Assembly: GCF_023370115.1 (NCBI RefSeq)
Contig: NZ_CP097160.1
Coordinates: 1,798,001-1,862,000 of the forward strand
Direction: 5' to 3'
DNA length: 64,000 nt
DNA from: Gulosibacter sediminis
GTDB taxonomy: Bacteria; Actinomycetota; Actinomycetes; Actinomycetales; Microbacteriaceae
Numbering within the stretch: the stretch's first letter is position 1; every line of letters starts with the position of its first letter. Both the position numbers and the translations under genes were made by a program. Of the stretch, positions 18,534 to 27,440 are shown in pieces. A model generated the notes under the pieces. The model did not search any database, had not been told where the DNA came from, and saw only the letters and a list, made by a program, of their open reading frames with translations.

Positions 18534-20237
18534 TTATTCGCCCGTGTTCGCGAAGGTAACGACGGGCACGATCATCGGGCGGCGACGCTGCTTCGTGCCG
18601 GCCCAGCGGCCGACGACGCGGCGCACGGCCTGCGAGAGGCGGTAGGTGTCGCGCACGCCGTCATCGAGCGCATCCTCGAGCGCCTTGCGCACCTGCGGCA
18701 CGAGCGGCTCGAAGACGCGGTCGTCGGGCGCGAACGCGCGGGCGTGGAACTCGGGGCCCGCGATGATCTTGCCGGTGGCCGGGTCGATGACGGTGTAGAT
18801 CGAGATGAAGCCCTCGGAGGAGAGCACGAGGCGGTCCTTGAGGTCGTCCTCGGTGACGGTGCCGACGGTCTTGCCGTCGACGTAGACGAAGCCGACCGGC
18901 ACCTCGCCGACCTTCTTCGGCACGCCGCCGGCGAGGTCGATGACGCCGCCGTTTTCGGTGACGATCGTGTGGTCGCGGTCGACCCCCGACTTGACGGCGA
19001 TGTTCGCGTTCGCGGTGAGGTGGCGGAACTCGCCGTGCACCGGCATGGCGTACTTCGGCTTGATGACGTTGTACGCCGCGAGCAGCTCGTCGGCGAAGCC
19101 GTGGCCCGAGACGTGCACGCGGGCGTTGCCCTTGTGCACCACGTCGGCGCCAGCCTTCATGAGGTTATTGATCATGTTCGACACGGGCACCTCGTTGCCC
19201 GGCACGAGGCTCGAGGCGAGCACGACGCGGTCGCCCTCCCCCACCTCGATCGCGTGGTCGCCCTGCGCAATGCGGTTGAGCACCGCGAGCGTCTCGCCCT
19301 GCGAGCCGGTGCAGACGAACACGACGCGGTCGCGCGGCAGGTCGAGCGCCTTCTTGTAGTCGATGATGAGGCCCTTGGGCGCATGCAGGTAGCCGAGGTC
19401 GAGCGCGATGCCCATATTTCGCACCATCGAGCGGCCGACGAGCGCGATCTTCCGGTTGTTCGCGGCGGCGGCGTTGATGACGTGCTGCACTCGGTGAATG
19501 TGGCTCGCGAAGCTCGAGACGATGACGCGGCCCGTGCTCGTGCGGACGGCTTCGTTAATCGCGGGGGCGACCGACATCTCGGAGCCCGAGTGGCCCGCAA
19601 CCTCGGCGTTCGTCGAGTCGCAGAGGAACAGGTCGACGCCCTGCTCACCGAAGCGGCTGAGCGCGCGCAGGTCGGTGAGTCGCCCATCCATCGGCGTCGG
19701 GTCCATCTTGAGGTCGGCGGTGTGGATGAAGCTGCCGGCCTTCGACGTGACGTGCACGCCGAGCGAGTCGGGAATTGAGTGGTTCACGGCCCAGAACTCA
19801 GCACGGAACGGGCCGAACTCCTCGACGTCGCCCTCGTGCACCGTGAGCGTGTACGGCGTGATGCGGTGTTCTTTGAGCTTCGCCTCGACGAGCGCGAGGG
19901 TGAGCGGCGAGCCGATGAGGGGAATGTCGGGCTTGCGCTTGAGCAGGTACGGCACGCCGCCGATGTGGTCTTCGTGGCCGTGAGTGAGGAAGATGCCAAC
20001 GACGTCGTCGAGGCGATCGAGGATGATCTCGATATCGGGCAGGATCAGGTCGACGCCGGGCTGCGTCGACTCGGGGAACAGCACGCCGACGTCGATGATG
20101 AAGATCTTGCCGTTGAGCTCGAACGACGTCATGTTGCGGCCGACCTCGCCGAGACCGCCGTGCGGGATGATCCGCATCGTGTCGCGGGCGAGTGGCGGTA
20201 GCTGCACCGGGATTGATTCAGTTATTTCGTTTGTCAT
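18534..20237 (-). CDS. rnj: Ribonuclease J
   Basis: 567-residue zinc nuclease of the beta-CASP metallo-beta-lactamase family, with 5'-3' exo- and endonuclease activity on mRNA and rRNA. Motifs: IIPHGGLGEVGRNM, metal site THGHEDHIGG, FLCDSTNAE, and VHVSGHGFADEL in the beta-CASP part; the C-terminal domain ends VRRVVGRWAGTKQRRRPMIV. ATG 20237 with ACAGG 5 nt upstream is preferred to TTG 20258. dapA lies 72 bp upstream on the same strand, the usual actinobacterial dapA-rnj pair. Confidence 0.97.
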   Translation of the reverse strand: MTNEITESIPVQLPPLARDTMRIIPHGGLGEVGRNMTSFELNGKIFIIDVGVLFPESTQPGVDLILPDIEIILDRLDDVVGIFLTHGHEDHIGGVPYLLKRKPDIPLIGSPLTLALVEAKLKEHRITPYTLTVHEGDVEEFGPFRAEFWAVNHSIPDSLGVHVTSKAGSFIHTADLKMDPTPMDGRLTDLRALSRFGEQGVDLFLCDSTNAEVAGHSGSEMSVAPAINEAVRTSTGRVIVSSFASHIHRVQHVINAAAANNRKIALVGRSMVRNMGIALDLGYLHAPKGLIIDYKKALDLPRDRVVFVCTGSQGETLAVLNRIAQGDHAIEVGEGDRVVLASSLVPGNEVPVSNMINNLMKAGADVVHKGNARVHVSGHGFADELLAAYNVIKPKYAMPVHGEFRHLTANANIAVKSGVDRDHTIVTENGGVIDLAGGVPKKVGEVPVGFVYVDGKTVGTVTEDDLKDRLVLSSEGFISIYTVIDPATGKIIAGPEFHARAFAPDDRVFEPLVPQVRKALEDALDDGVRDTYRLSQAVRRVVGRWAGTKQRRRPMIVPVVTFANTGE

Positions 20238-20309
20238 AGTTACCTGTCGGTTTGGCAACCGCAGGATGCGCGGGATGGCCCGGCGGGCGCGGTCGCGGTG
20301 GGATGACGC

Positions 20310-21284
20310 CTAGCGCGTCGTGCCCGCGATCTTCGGCAGAGCGCCACCTGCGGCGGCGTTGCGATCCGGGCGGAAGTTGGAAAAGTCGATGCCGTCGAGG
20401 CCCTGCACCTTGGCGATGTCGTTCTCGATCATCTCGGCCTCCCACTCCTCCGGCCCGACGAGGGGCAGGCGGACGCGAGGCGTCGAGATGCGGCCGAGGC
20501 CGTGGAGGATGTACTTGGTCGAGACGGTGCCGGGGATATGCGTCATGGTCGCGCGGGCGAGCGGCTCGAGAAGCTTGTGCTGGGCGGTCGCCGTGGCGAG
20601 GTCGCCACGGTTCACGGCGTCGATGATGGTGCGGTACGGCTGCGGGGCGATGTTCGCGGTGACACCGATGAGCCCGGTCGCGCCGATCGCGAGCTCGGGC
20701 AGCGCCATCGCGTCGTCGCCGGCGTAATAGAGCAGTTCGGTCTCGTTGAGCACCTGCGACACCTCGGCGAGGTCGCCCTTGGCGTCCTTCACCGCGAGGA
20801 TGTTCGGGTGCTTCGCGAGGCGCTGAATGGTCTCGCGCTTCACCGGCACGCCCGCGCGGCCGGGGATGTCGTAGACGATCATCGGCAGATCGGTTGCGTC
20901 GGCGACCATACGGAAGTGCGTGAGCAGGCCTGCCTGCGTCGGCTTGTTGTAGTACGGCGTGACCGCCATGACGGCGTCGGCGCCGGCCTCGGCCGACTGC
21001 TTCGCGAGCTGGATCGCGTGGGCGGTCTCGTTCGAGGGGCCGCCCTGAATCACCTTCGCGCGGCCGTTCGCCACCGACTTTGTGACCTTGATGAGCTGCA
21101 GCTTCTCGGCGTCGGTGAGCGTCGAAGTCTCACCGGTCGTGCCGGAGACGACGATGCCGTCGGCACCGTTCGAAACGAGGTGGTCGACGAGTCGCTCGAC
21201 GTCGTCCCACGCAACTTCCCCATCGTGGTCCATGGGGGTAATGAGGGCGACGAGAACCTGGCCGAAGGGATTTGCTGCAGTCAC
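20310..21284 (-). CDS. dapA: 4-hydroxy-tetrahydrodipicolinate synthase
   Basis: 324-residue TIM-barrel lyase condensing pyruvate with aspartate semialdehyde for lysine and diaminopimelate. Seen: GTTGETSTL phosphate-type loop, VTPYYNKP with the catalytic tyrosine, and the Schiff-base lysine in ILAVKDAKGDL. GTG 21284 is chosen: homology begins right there, and a TACCCT -10 box lies 7 nt upstream, implying a leaderless mRNA. Divergent from trmB across 133 bp. Confidence 0.97.
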   Translation of the reverse strand: MTAANPFGQVLVALITPMDHDGEVAWDDVERLVDHLVSNGADGIVVSGTTGETSTLTDAEKLQLIKVTKSVANGRAKVIQGGPSNETAHAIQLAKQSAEAGADAVMAVTPYYNKPTQAGLLTHFRMVADATDLPMIVYDIPGRAGVPVKRETIQRLAKHPNILAVKDAKGDLAEVSQVLNETELLYYAGDDAMALPELAIGATGLIGVTANIAPQPYRTIIDAVNRGDLATATAQHKLLEPLARATMTHIPGTVSTKYILHGLGRISTPRVRLPLVGPEEWEAEMIENDIAKVQGLDGIDFSNFRPDRNAAAGGALPKIAGTTR

Positions 21285-21417
21285 GGCATCCAGGGTACCG
21301 CGTGCCGTGCTGCCCGGCCGAGTCCGCCCCCGGAAACACGCGGCGCGGCCGGGTGGGGCGGGGCGGCTCGTCGTGCCGGGTTCACGCCCCGGGCGCGTTG
21401 CCGCGACAATAGGTGTC

Positions 21418-22350
21418 ATGCCAGAACAGCCTGACGCCACCGAATCGCAGCCCGAGCCCGCCGACCACGCCGGCACCGGCAAGTCGTCGGCGAGCTCGCG
21501 CGCGAAGTTTCGCGTGCGCTCGTTCTCGATGCGCGGCCACAATCGCATGTCGCGCGACTTCGACGAGGTGCTCGAGCAGCACGGCCCGCGCTACCTCATC
21601 GACTTTCCCGCCGGGCCAACGATCGCGACGATCGCCGCGGATGCGCGCATCGACCTGCGCGCCGAGTTCGGCCGCGAGGCGCCGCTCGTCGTCGAAATCG
21701 GCCCCGGCAACGGCGAACAACTCACGCACGCCGCCCAGCAGCACCCCGACTGGAACTTCCTCGCCTTCGAGGCGTGGCACCCGGGCGCGGCGCGCTGCGT
21801 CGGCAACTTCGCGCGCGCGGGCGTCGACAACGTGCGGGTCATCGAGGCGGATGCGGCGCAGGCGCTGCCGATCGTGTTCGGCCTCGAGGTGGCGCAGGCC
21901 GACGAGGACGTTCAGGGCGGCTACGGCGTCGGCGTCGACGGCACCGGGCGCACGACCGGGCGGCGCGACCCCGCGCATCCGAACTCGGCGAACCCCCTCG
22001 CGCACGAGGTGTGGACCTTCTTCCCCGACCCCTGGCGCAAGGCGCGCCACCACAAGCGCCGCCTCGTGAACGAGCTCTTCGCCGCGACGATCGCGGGCGT
22101 GCTCGAGCCGGGCGGCACCTGGCGCCTCGCGACCGACTGGGAGAACTACGCCTGGCAGATGCGCGACGTCATCGAGGCGTCGGAGTTCTTCACGAACCCG
22201 CACCTCGGTGAGCGGCCGGATGCGGCCGACCGCGAGCCCGAACGCGGCGGCTTCGCGCCGCGCTACGAGGGCCGGCTGCTCACCCACTTTGAAGAGCGCG
22301 GCGAGCTGGCCGGGCGCCCGCCGCACGACATCGTCGGGGTGCGCGTCTAG
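21418..22350 (+). CDS. trmB: tRNA (guanine-N7-)-methyltransferase
   Basis: 310-residue SAM-dependent enzyme making m7G46 in tRNA. SAM-binding LVVEIGPGNGEQL and the signature WTFFPDPWRKARHHKRRL are intact; an N-terminal ~35-residue tail is basic and disordered, and a Gly-rich insertion of about 30 residues precedes the FPDPW motif. ATG 21418 follows GACAAT by 7 nt, so it is probably leaderless. Confidence 0.95.
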   Translation: MPEQPDATESQPEPADHAGTGKSSASSRAKFRVRSFSMRGHNRMSRDFDEVLEQHGPRYLIDFPAGPTIATIAADARIDLRAEFGREAPLVVEIGPGNGEQLTHAAQQHPDWNFLAFEAWHPGAARCVGNFARAGVDNVRVIEADAAQALPIVFGLEVAQADEDVQGGYGVGVDGTGRTTGRRDPAHPNSANPLAHEVWTFFPDPWRKARHHKRRLVNELFAATIAGVLEPGGTWRLATDWENYAWQMRDVIEASEFFTNPHLGERPDAADREPERGGFAPRYEGRLLTHFEERGELAGRPPHDIVGVRV

Positions 22351-22355
22351 CCTCG

Positions 22356-22374
22356 GGCCGGGTCGAGCCCGGCC
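22356..22374. terminator. Bidirectional terminator between trmB and the Hsp70-like gene
   Basis: GGCCGGG-tcgag-CCCGGCC stem-loop in the 30-bp convergent gap. Confidence 0.6.
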
Positions 22375-22380
22375 AGGTCG

Positions 22381-23898
22381 CTAGCTCGCGTCGCCGCGCA
22401 GCCGCGAGACCTTGCGCAGCCCGAGTTCCGGGATCTCGTGCGTGATCGTCACGATGCCGTTCGCGTCGATCGACACCTCCTCGCGCACGAGCGGGCCGCC
22501 CTCGCGTCGCTCGACCGGCACCTGCGCGAGCGGCTCGGCCACAGCATCCGCCTGCTCGCGCGCGGCGAGCTCGGCGGTGAACGGCACGAGCACCTTGGCG
22601 AGCGTCGTGAGGTTGCCGACGCCCGAGTCGGCGCGGGTGAACTCGACGAAGCGGAACCAGCCGACGTTGTGCGCGGCCCGGTACTCGCGCGTCGTCGTCG
22701 CGCCGGCCACGGCGTCGCCGGCCTCGACGAGCACGTCGAAGTCGACCGCGCGGCCGCCCTCGCGCTCGCGGAACACACCGATGCCACGCGACGAACGGTC
22801 GCGCAGCCAGTAGGCGGACTTCGCGTCGGCGGCGATCGCGAGGCCGATCGCGGTGGATGCGGCCGGGTACGGCGAGCGGTGCACGCGGCGGCCGAAGCGC
22901 TCGCGCAGCAGGCGCGGCACAAGCGGCAGCGCGCTCGCGCCCCCGACGAGATAGATGCCGGCGATGTCGGAGTCGCTGAGATCGTCGGCCTCGGCGCCCG
23001 CGGCCGCCATGCTCGGTGCCATCACGGCGATCGTGCGCTCGACGAGCGGGGTCACTGCCTCGTAGAAGTCGGCGACGGGCACGATGACGTCGTCGTCGCC
23101 CCGCTCGAGCAGCAGGCGGCGGGTCTGCGGCGTCAGGCGCTCCTTCGCGGTGCGCGCTTCCTCAAGCAGTAGCTCGCGCTCGGCCGGCGCGAGAGCCGAA
23201 GGCCGCTCCCCCGCGCCGAGCGCGAGCTCAACGAGTCGCTCGTCGAAGTCGTCGCCCCCGAGGTGCGGATCGCCCGAGGTCATGCGCACCTCGTGCTCGG
23301 CGCCGTCGATGCGCACGAGCGACGCGTCGAACGTGCCGCCGCCGAGGTCATAGACCACCACATCCGTGCGCCGCGAATTGAGCGTGCGCGCGTGCCGGTG
23401 GCTGTACTCAAACGCGGCCGCGCTCGGCTCGTTGACGAGCGCGAGCACGTGCACGCCCGCGCGGGCGAAGGCGTCGAGCGTGAGCAGGCGCTGCGCGCTG
23501 CCCGCGTTCGCCGGCACGCCGACGACGGCCTCGAGCTCGCGGTCGCCGCTCGCCTCGCGGTCGCGCACGAGCGGATGCTGGCGCAGCTGCTCGACGACGT
23601 GCGCGGCGAACGCGGCGAGCACCTCGCCGAGCGGGCGCGTTTCGTCGCCGATCGGCACCGGCGTGCTCGCCGACGCATCCGCCGTGCCGAGCAGGCGCTT
23701 AAACGAGCGGGCGTGCGCGCCCGGCTGAGCCAGCGCATCCCAGCCGCACACCATGCGGTCACCCGCGAGCGCAACGACCGACGGAATGTGCTCGTGCGGG
23801 TCGCCGAGGGCGTCTTCCACGCCGACGACCGGGTAGTTCCCGCGGTCGACGAGCGCGACGAGGGTGCGCGTGGTGCCGAAATCGATGCCGAGTCGCAT
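22381..23898 (-). CDS. Hsp70/DnaK-family ATPase with shortened substrate-binding region
   Basis: 505-residue Hsp70-like protein. The actin-fold ATPase is complete: GIDFGTTRTLVALV (phosphate 1), VVYDLGGGTFDASLVRIDG (phosphate 2), GIYLVGGASALPLVPRLL (adenosine). The C-terminal ~130 residues keep part of the beta-sandwich but no helical lid and no EEVD-like tail, so it is not the housekeeping DnaK (usually above 600 residues). No dnaJ or grpE nearby. ATG 23898 follows a TACCGT -10 box by 7 nt. Client and partner unknown. Confidence 0.85.
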   Translation of the reverse strand: MRLGIDFGTTRTLVALVDRGNYPVVGVEDALGDPHEHIPSVVALAGDRMVCGWDALAQPGAHARSFKRLLGTADASASTPVPIGDETRPLGEVLAAFAAHVVEQLRQHPLVRDREASGDRELEAVVGVPANAGSAQRLLTLDAFARAGVHVLALVNEPSAAAFEYSHRHARTLNSRRTDVVVYDLGGGTFDASLVRIDGAEHEVRMTSGDPHLGGDDFDERLVELALGAGERPSALAPAERELLLEEARTAKERLTPQTRRLLLERGDDDVIVPVADFYEAVTPLVERTIAVMAPSMAAAGAEADDLSDSDIAGIYLVGGASALPLVPRLLRERFGRRVHRSPYPAASTAIGLAIAADAKSAYWLRDRSSRGIGVFREREGGRAVDFDVLVEAGDAVAGATTTREYRAAHNVGWFRFVEFTRADSGVGNLTTLAKVLVPFTAELAAREQADAVAEPLAQVPVERREGGPLVREEVSIDANGIVTITHEIPELGLRKVSRLRGDAS

Positions 23899-23958
23899 GC
23901 GGCAGACGGTACCAAGCACGCGTGACGCGCGACCCAGCGTGGCCGGGTCGCGCCGCCG

Positions 23959-25818
23959 CTACTTCTTCGACTCCTCGACGTCGCCCGAGAGCGCCGCGAT
24001 GAACGCGTTCTGCGGCACCTCGACACGGCCAACCATCTTCATGCGCTTCTTGCCTTCCTTCTGCTTCTCTAGCAGCTTGCGCTTGCGGCTGATGTCGCCG
24101 CCGTAGCACTTGGCAAGCACGTCCTTGCGGATCGCGCGGATCGTTTCGCGGGCGATGATGCGCGCGCCGATGGCCGCCTGAATGGGCACCTCGAACTGCT
24201 GGCGCGGAATCAGCTTGCGCAGGCGCTCGGCCATCATCGTGCCGTAGCTGTAGGCCGCGTCGCGGTGCACGATCGCGCTGAACGCGTCGACCTTCTCGCC
24301 CTGCAGCAGAATGTCGACCTTGACGAGGTCGTCGGCCTGGTCGCCGACGGGCTCGTAGTCGAGCGAGGCGTAGCCCTGCGTGCGCGACTTGAGCTGGTCG
24401 AAGAAGTCGAAGACGATCTCGCCGAGCGGCAGCACGTAGCGCAGGTCGACGCGCTCCTCCGAGAGGTAGTCCATCGACTCGAGTCGGCCGCGGCGCTGCT
24501 CGCACAGCTCCATCACCTTGCCGATGTAGTCCTTCGGCACGAGGATCGACGCCTTCACCATCGGCTCGCGCACCTCGTTGATCTTGCCCTCGGGGAACTC
24601 CGAGGGGTTCGTCACGTGGTGGGTCTCGCCGTCCTCAGTCACGACGTCGTAGGTCACCGACGGCGCCGTCGTGATGAGGTCGATGTCGAACTCGCGCTGG
24701 AGGCGCTCGGTGATGATCTCGAGGTGGAGCAGGCCGAGGAAGCCGACGCGGAAGCCGAAGCCGAGCGCGACCGAGGTCTCGGGCTCGTAGCTGAGCGCCG
24801 CATCCTCGAGCTTGAGCTTGTCGAGCGCCTCGCGGAGGTCGGTGTAGTCGCCGGCCTCGATCGGATACAGGCCCGAGAACACCATCGGCTTCGGGTCGAC
24901 ATAGCCGGGCAGGCCCTCACTCGCCGCGTGCTTCGCGGCCGTGACGGTGTCGCCAACCTTCGAGAGGCGCACATCCTTCACACCCGTGATGAGGTAGCCG
25001 ACCTCGCCGACCGAGAGGCCCTTCGCCTGCTTCGGCTCGGGCGCCGAAACGCCGAGCTCAAGCAGGTCGTGGGTCGCGCCGGTCGAGATCATCTTGATCT
25101 TCTCGCCCGCGCGGATCGAGCCGTCGACCATGCGCACGTAGGTGATGACGCCGCGGTAGGTGTCGTAGACCGAGTCGAAGATGAGGCCGCGCGGGGCCGC
25201 ATCCTTCTCGCCTGCCGGGGCCGGGATGCGCTCGACGATGCGGTCGAGCAGCTCGGGCACGCCCGCGCCGGTCTTGCCCGAGACGCGCAGCACGTCGGCG
25301 GGGTCGCCGCCGATGAGGTTCGAGATTTCGAGCGACACTCGCTCAGGATCGGCCGCCGGCAGGTCAATCTTGTTGAGCACCGGAATGATCTCGAGGTCGT
25401 TTTCCATCGCGAGATAGAGGTTCGCGAGCGTCTGCGCCTCGATGCCCTGCGCCGCGTCGACGAGCAGAATCGCGCCCTCGCACGCCGCGAGCGAGCGCGA
25501 CACCTCGTACGAGAAGTCGACGTGGCCCGGGGTGTCGATCATGTTGAGGATGAAGTCGCCGGCGTCGTCGGTGTGCCACGGCATGCGCACGGCCTGCGAC
25601 TTGATCGTGATGCCGCGCTCGCGCTCGAGCTCCATCTTGTCGAGGTACTGGGCGCGCATCACGCGGTCCTCGACCGAGCCGGTCAGCTGCAACATGCGGT
25701 CGGCCAGCGTGGACTTGCCGTGGTCGATGTGCGCAATGATGCAAAAGTTGCGGATGCGCTCGGCGGGTGTCGCGAGCGGCTGCAGGATCTCAGGCTGATT
25801 CGGCATGGTACCGGCCAT
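23959..25818 (-). CDS. lepA: Elongation factor 4 (LepA)
   Basis: 619-residue translational GTPase that acts on stalled or mis-translocated ribosomes. G1 AHIDHGKST near residue 30, GITIKSQAV switch [20 protein letters not shown]-terminal LepA domain ends [20 protein letters not shown], with the typical [19 protein letters not shown] motif. Divergent from rpsT. ATG 25806 is an alternative start. Confidence 0.98.
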   Translation of the reverse strand: MAGTMPNQPEILQPLATPAERIRNFCIIAHIDHGKSTLADRMLQLTGSVEDRVMRAQYLDKMELERERGITIKSQAVRMPWHTDDAGDFILNMIDTPGHVDFSYEVSRSLAACEGAILLVDAAQGIEAQTLANLYLAMENDLEIIPVLNKIDLPAADPERVSLEISNLIGGDPADVLRVSGKTGAGVPELLDRIVERIPAPAGEKDAAPRGLIFDSVYDTYRGVITYVRMVDGSIRAGEKIKMISTGATHDLLELGVSAPEPKQAKGLSVGEVGYLITGVKDVRLSKVGDTVTAAKHAASEGLPGYVDPKPMVFSGLYPIEAGDYTDLREALDKLKLEDAALSYEPETSVALGFGFRVGFLGLLHLEIITERLQREFDIDLITTAPSVTYDVVTEDGETHHVTNPSEFPEGKINEVREPMVKASILVPKDYIGKVMELCEQRRGRLESMDYLSEERVDLRYVLPLGEIVFDFFDQLKSRTQGYASLDYEPVGDQADDLVKVDILLQGEKVDAFSAIVHRDAAYSYGTMMAERLRKLIPRQQFEVPIQAAIGARIIARETIRAIRKDVLAKCYGGDISRKRKLLEKQKEGKKRMKMVGRVEVPQNAFIAALSGDVEESKK

Positions 25819-26057
25819 TGTCCCATGGTCTTGGGGGCGGATGCGCGCCGTTGCATGGTTCTTGAGGCAATGAACTCACGCGCCCTGTCCTGCGGAGCAC
25901 CACTGGTGCGCGCTCGCGAAAGTTGGGGGCGCGCGAGGGGCGGATTCCTGGTAAAGTTGGGCGCTGGCTTACGCGTACCCCACTCGACGCGATGCTGACG
26001 GCGGCCCCTCTACCCGCTCGAGGCGAATCCATTCATTCTCTTCACGAAAGTAGTTAC

Positions 26058-26324
26058 GTGGCAAACATCAAGTCGCAGATCAAGCGCATCGGCACCAACC
26101 GCAAGGCCACCGAGCGCAACCGTGCCTACAAGTCGGAGCTGCGCACCGCGATTCGTCGCGTGCGTGAGGCCGTCGCAACCGGCAACCAGGAGCAGGCCGC
26201 TACCGCGCTTGCTTACGCTTCGAAGAAGCTTGACAAGGCTGTGTCGAAGGGCGTCATTCACAAGAACCAGGCCGCGAACCGCAAGTCGGCCATCGCGAAG
26301 CTCGTGAACGGCGTCGAGGCCTAG
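26058..26324 (+). CDS. rpsT: 30S ribosomal protein S20
   Basis: 88-residue primary 16S-binding protein, rich in Lys/Arg helices: [20 protein letters not shown] at the start and [19 protein letters not shown] near the end. GTG start after GAAAG. The 239-bp gap to lepA holds an extended -10 TGGTAAAGT around 25949-25957. Codon usage is more AT-tolerant, as expected for a highly expressed gene. Confidence 0.98.
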   Translation: MANIKSQIKRIGTNRKATERNRAYKSELRTAIRRVREAVATGNQEQAATALAYASKKLDKAVSKGVIHKNQAANRKSAIAKLVNGVEA

Positions 26325-26344
26325 TCGCCTTCACCCCGGCTTTT

Positions 26345-26381
26345 CGAACGCCCCGCTGTGTTGCGGGGCGTTCGTCGTTTC
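26345..26381 (+). terminator. rpsT terminator
   Basis: Perfect 12-bp stem CGAACGCCCCGC / GCGGGGCGTTCG with a 6-nt loop, then TCGTTT. 20 bp beyond the rpsT stop. Confidence 0.88.
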
Positions 26382-26494
26382 CGGGGGCTGCCCACCCCCG
26401 CGCTAGGCGGTTCGAGGGCGAAGCGAAGCTCGTCGCGGCCGAGGTGGCGGTTCGAGTGGCCGAAGCCGAGACGCGCGTCGGACACCCACTCGCA

Positions 26495-26551
26495 GTCACC
26501 GGCACCTCACCGCATTGACTTCGCAGCCAAGGATGGTGAGGTGCCGGTGAC
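26495..26551. repeat. 17-bp perfect inverted repeat
   Basis: GTCACCGGCACCTCACC (26495-26511) pairs with 26535-26551 across a 23-nt loop. It lies 19 bp beyond the end of the minus-strand stress operon and may be its terminator, although no U-tract follows. The rest of the 189-bp gap shows nothing recognisable. Confidence 0.7.
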
Positions 26552-26570
26552 GCTCGACGCGGTTGTGGCC

Positions 26571-26873
26571 TCAGGCAGGGAGTTTCGAACCCAGGACGTC
26601 CAACTTCTCGATCGTGGGCTCGCTGAACAGTTTTCCGGTCTGCTCGCCGAGAGCGGCCGCAACTGCGCCGGACAGGTGTGCGTCGCGCCCAGCGTCATCG
26701 GGGAACACGTCGAAGATCCCGAATGAGGACGGGCCGAAACGGATCGCGAACCATGCCACGGTGGCCGGTTCCTCGTCGACGAGCCCGCGCCCGATGCCGA
26801 GGAATTCCTCGGCCTCGTCTTCCTTGCCGGGCAGAGCCTCGAGCTTGACGAGCAATCCCTTGGTCACGCTCAT
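26571..26873 (-). CDS. Antibiotic-biosynthesis-monooxygenase-fold (ABM/YgiN-like) small protein
   Basis: 100-residue dimeric alpha-beta barrel protein; relatives are quinol monooxygenases or bind small aromatic/haem compounds. Family feel: LLVKLEALPGKEDEAEEFLGIGRGLV, FAIRFGPSSFGIFDVFPDDAGRDAHL. ATG 26873 has GAGGAG 5 nt upstream and overlaps the preceding stop by 4 nt. Last gene of a three-gene operon. Substrate unknown. Confidence 0.75.
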   Translation of the reverse strand: MSVTKGLLVKLEALPGKEDEAEEFLGIGRGLVDEEPATVAWFAIRFGPSSFGIFDVFPDDAGRDAHLSGAVAAALGEQTGKLFSEPTIEKLDVLGSKLPA

Positions 26874-27439
26874 GACTTCTCCTCTTCCTTTGTTGTGGTG
26901 CCCGCCAGTTGGGACACGATCGCCTCGGAGAACGCAGGCAGGTCCTCCGGCGAGCGGCTGGTGATCAGGTTTCCGTCGACCACGACGTCCTGGTCGACGA
27001 CGTCGGCGCCGGCGTTGCGCAGGTCCGTGCGAATGCTCGGGAACGACGTCAGGGTGCGGCCGGCGGCCACGCCAGCCTCGATCAACGTCCACGGCCCGTG
27101 ACAGATCGCCGCAACGGGCTTGCCGCTCTCGACGAAGTCGCGGACGAACGACACCGCGTCGGGGTCCACCCGGAGCTGGTCGGGATTCACTGTGCCGCCG
27201 GGGAGCAGCAGGGCGTCGTAGTTGCCCACCGCGGCGTCGGCGACCAACCCGTCAACGGTGAACGTGCCCGCCGCATCCAGATCGTTCTCACGTGCCTGAA
27301 TTTCACCGTCATGGATCGACAGAACTTCGGTCTGGGCACCCGCCCGCTCCAGTGCCTCGCGAGGCTTCTCAAGCTCGACTCGCTCGACACCGTCGGCGGC
27401 GAGGATCGCGACTTTCCGGCCTTGTAGCGTCTTGGTCAT
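26870..27439 (-). CDS. DJ-1/PfpI family protein (type 1 glutamine-amidotransferase fold)
   Basis: 189-residue PfpI/YhbO-like protein; relatives are stress proteins with glyoxalase or protein-deglycase activity. Seen: KVAILAADGVERVEL with the conserved acidic residue, DALLLPGGTVNPDQLR, and the nucleophile elbow AICHGPWTL with cysteine and following histidine. It starts 2 nt after the dehydrogenase stop and overlaps the monooxygenase start, so it is tightly coupled in an operon with aldehyde chemistry. Confidence 0.88.
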   Translation of the reverse strand: MTKTLQGRKVAILAADGVERVELEKPREALERAGAQTEVLSIHDGEIQARENDLDAAGTFTVDGLVADAAVGNYDALLLPGGTVNPDQLRVDPDAVSFVRDFVESGKPVAAICHGPWTLIEAGVAAGRTLTSFPSIRTDLRNAGADVVDQDVVVDGNLITSRSPEDLPAFSEAIVSQLAGTTTKEEEKS

Positions 27440-27440
27440 A

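Noticed and set aside
16071-19778. A 1235-codon plus-strand open frame opposite ftsK and rnj
   Set aside because: Runs antisense to two clear genes; its His/Arg/Asp-rich composition is what the complement of GC-rich third positions gives. No domain seen.
26358-26726. A 122-codon plus-strand frame after rpsT
   Set aside because: Begins in the rpsT terminator, crosses the 17-bp inverted repeat and then runs antisense to the monooxygenase; no ribosome site.
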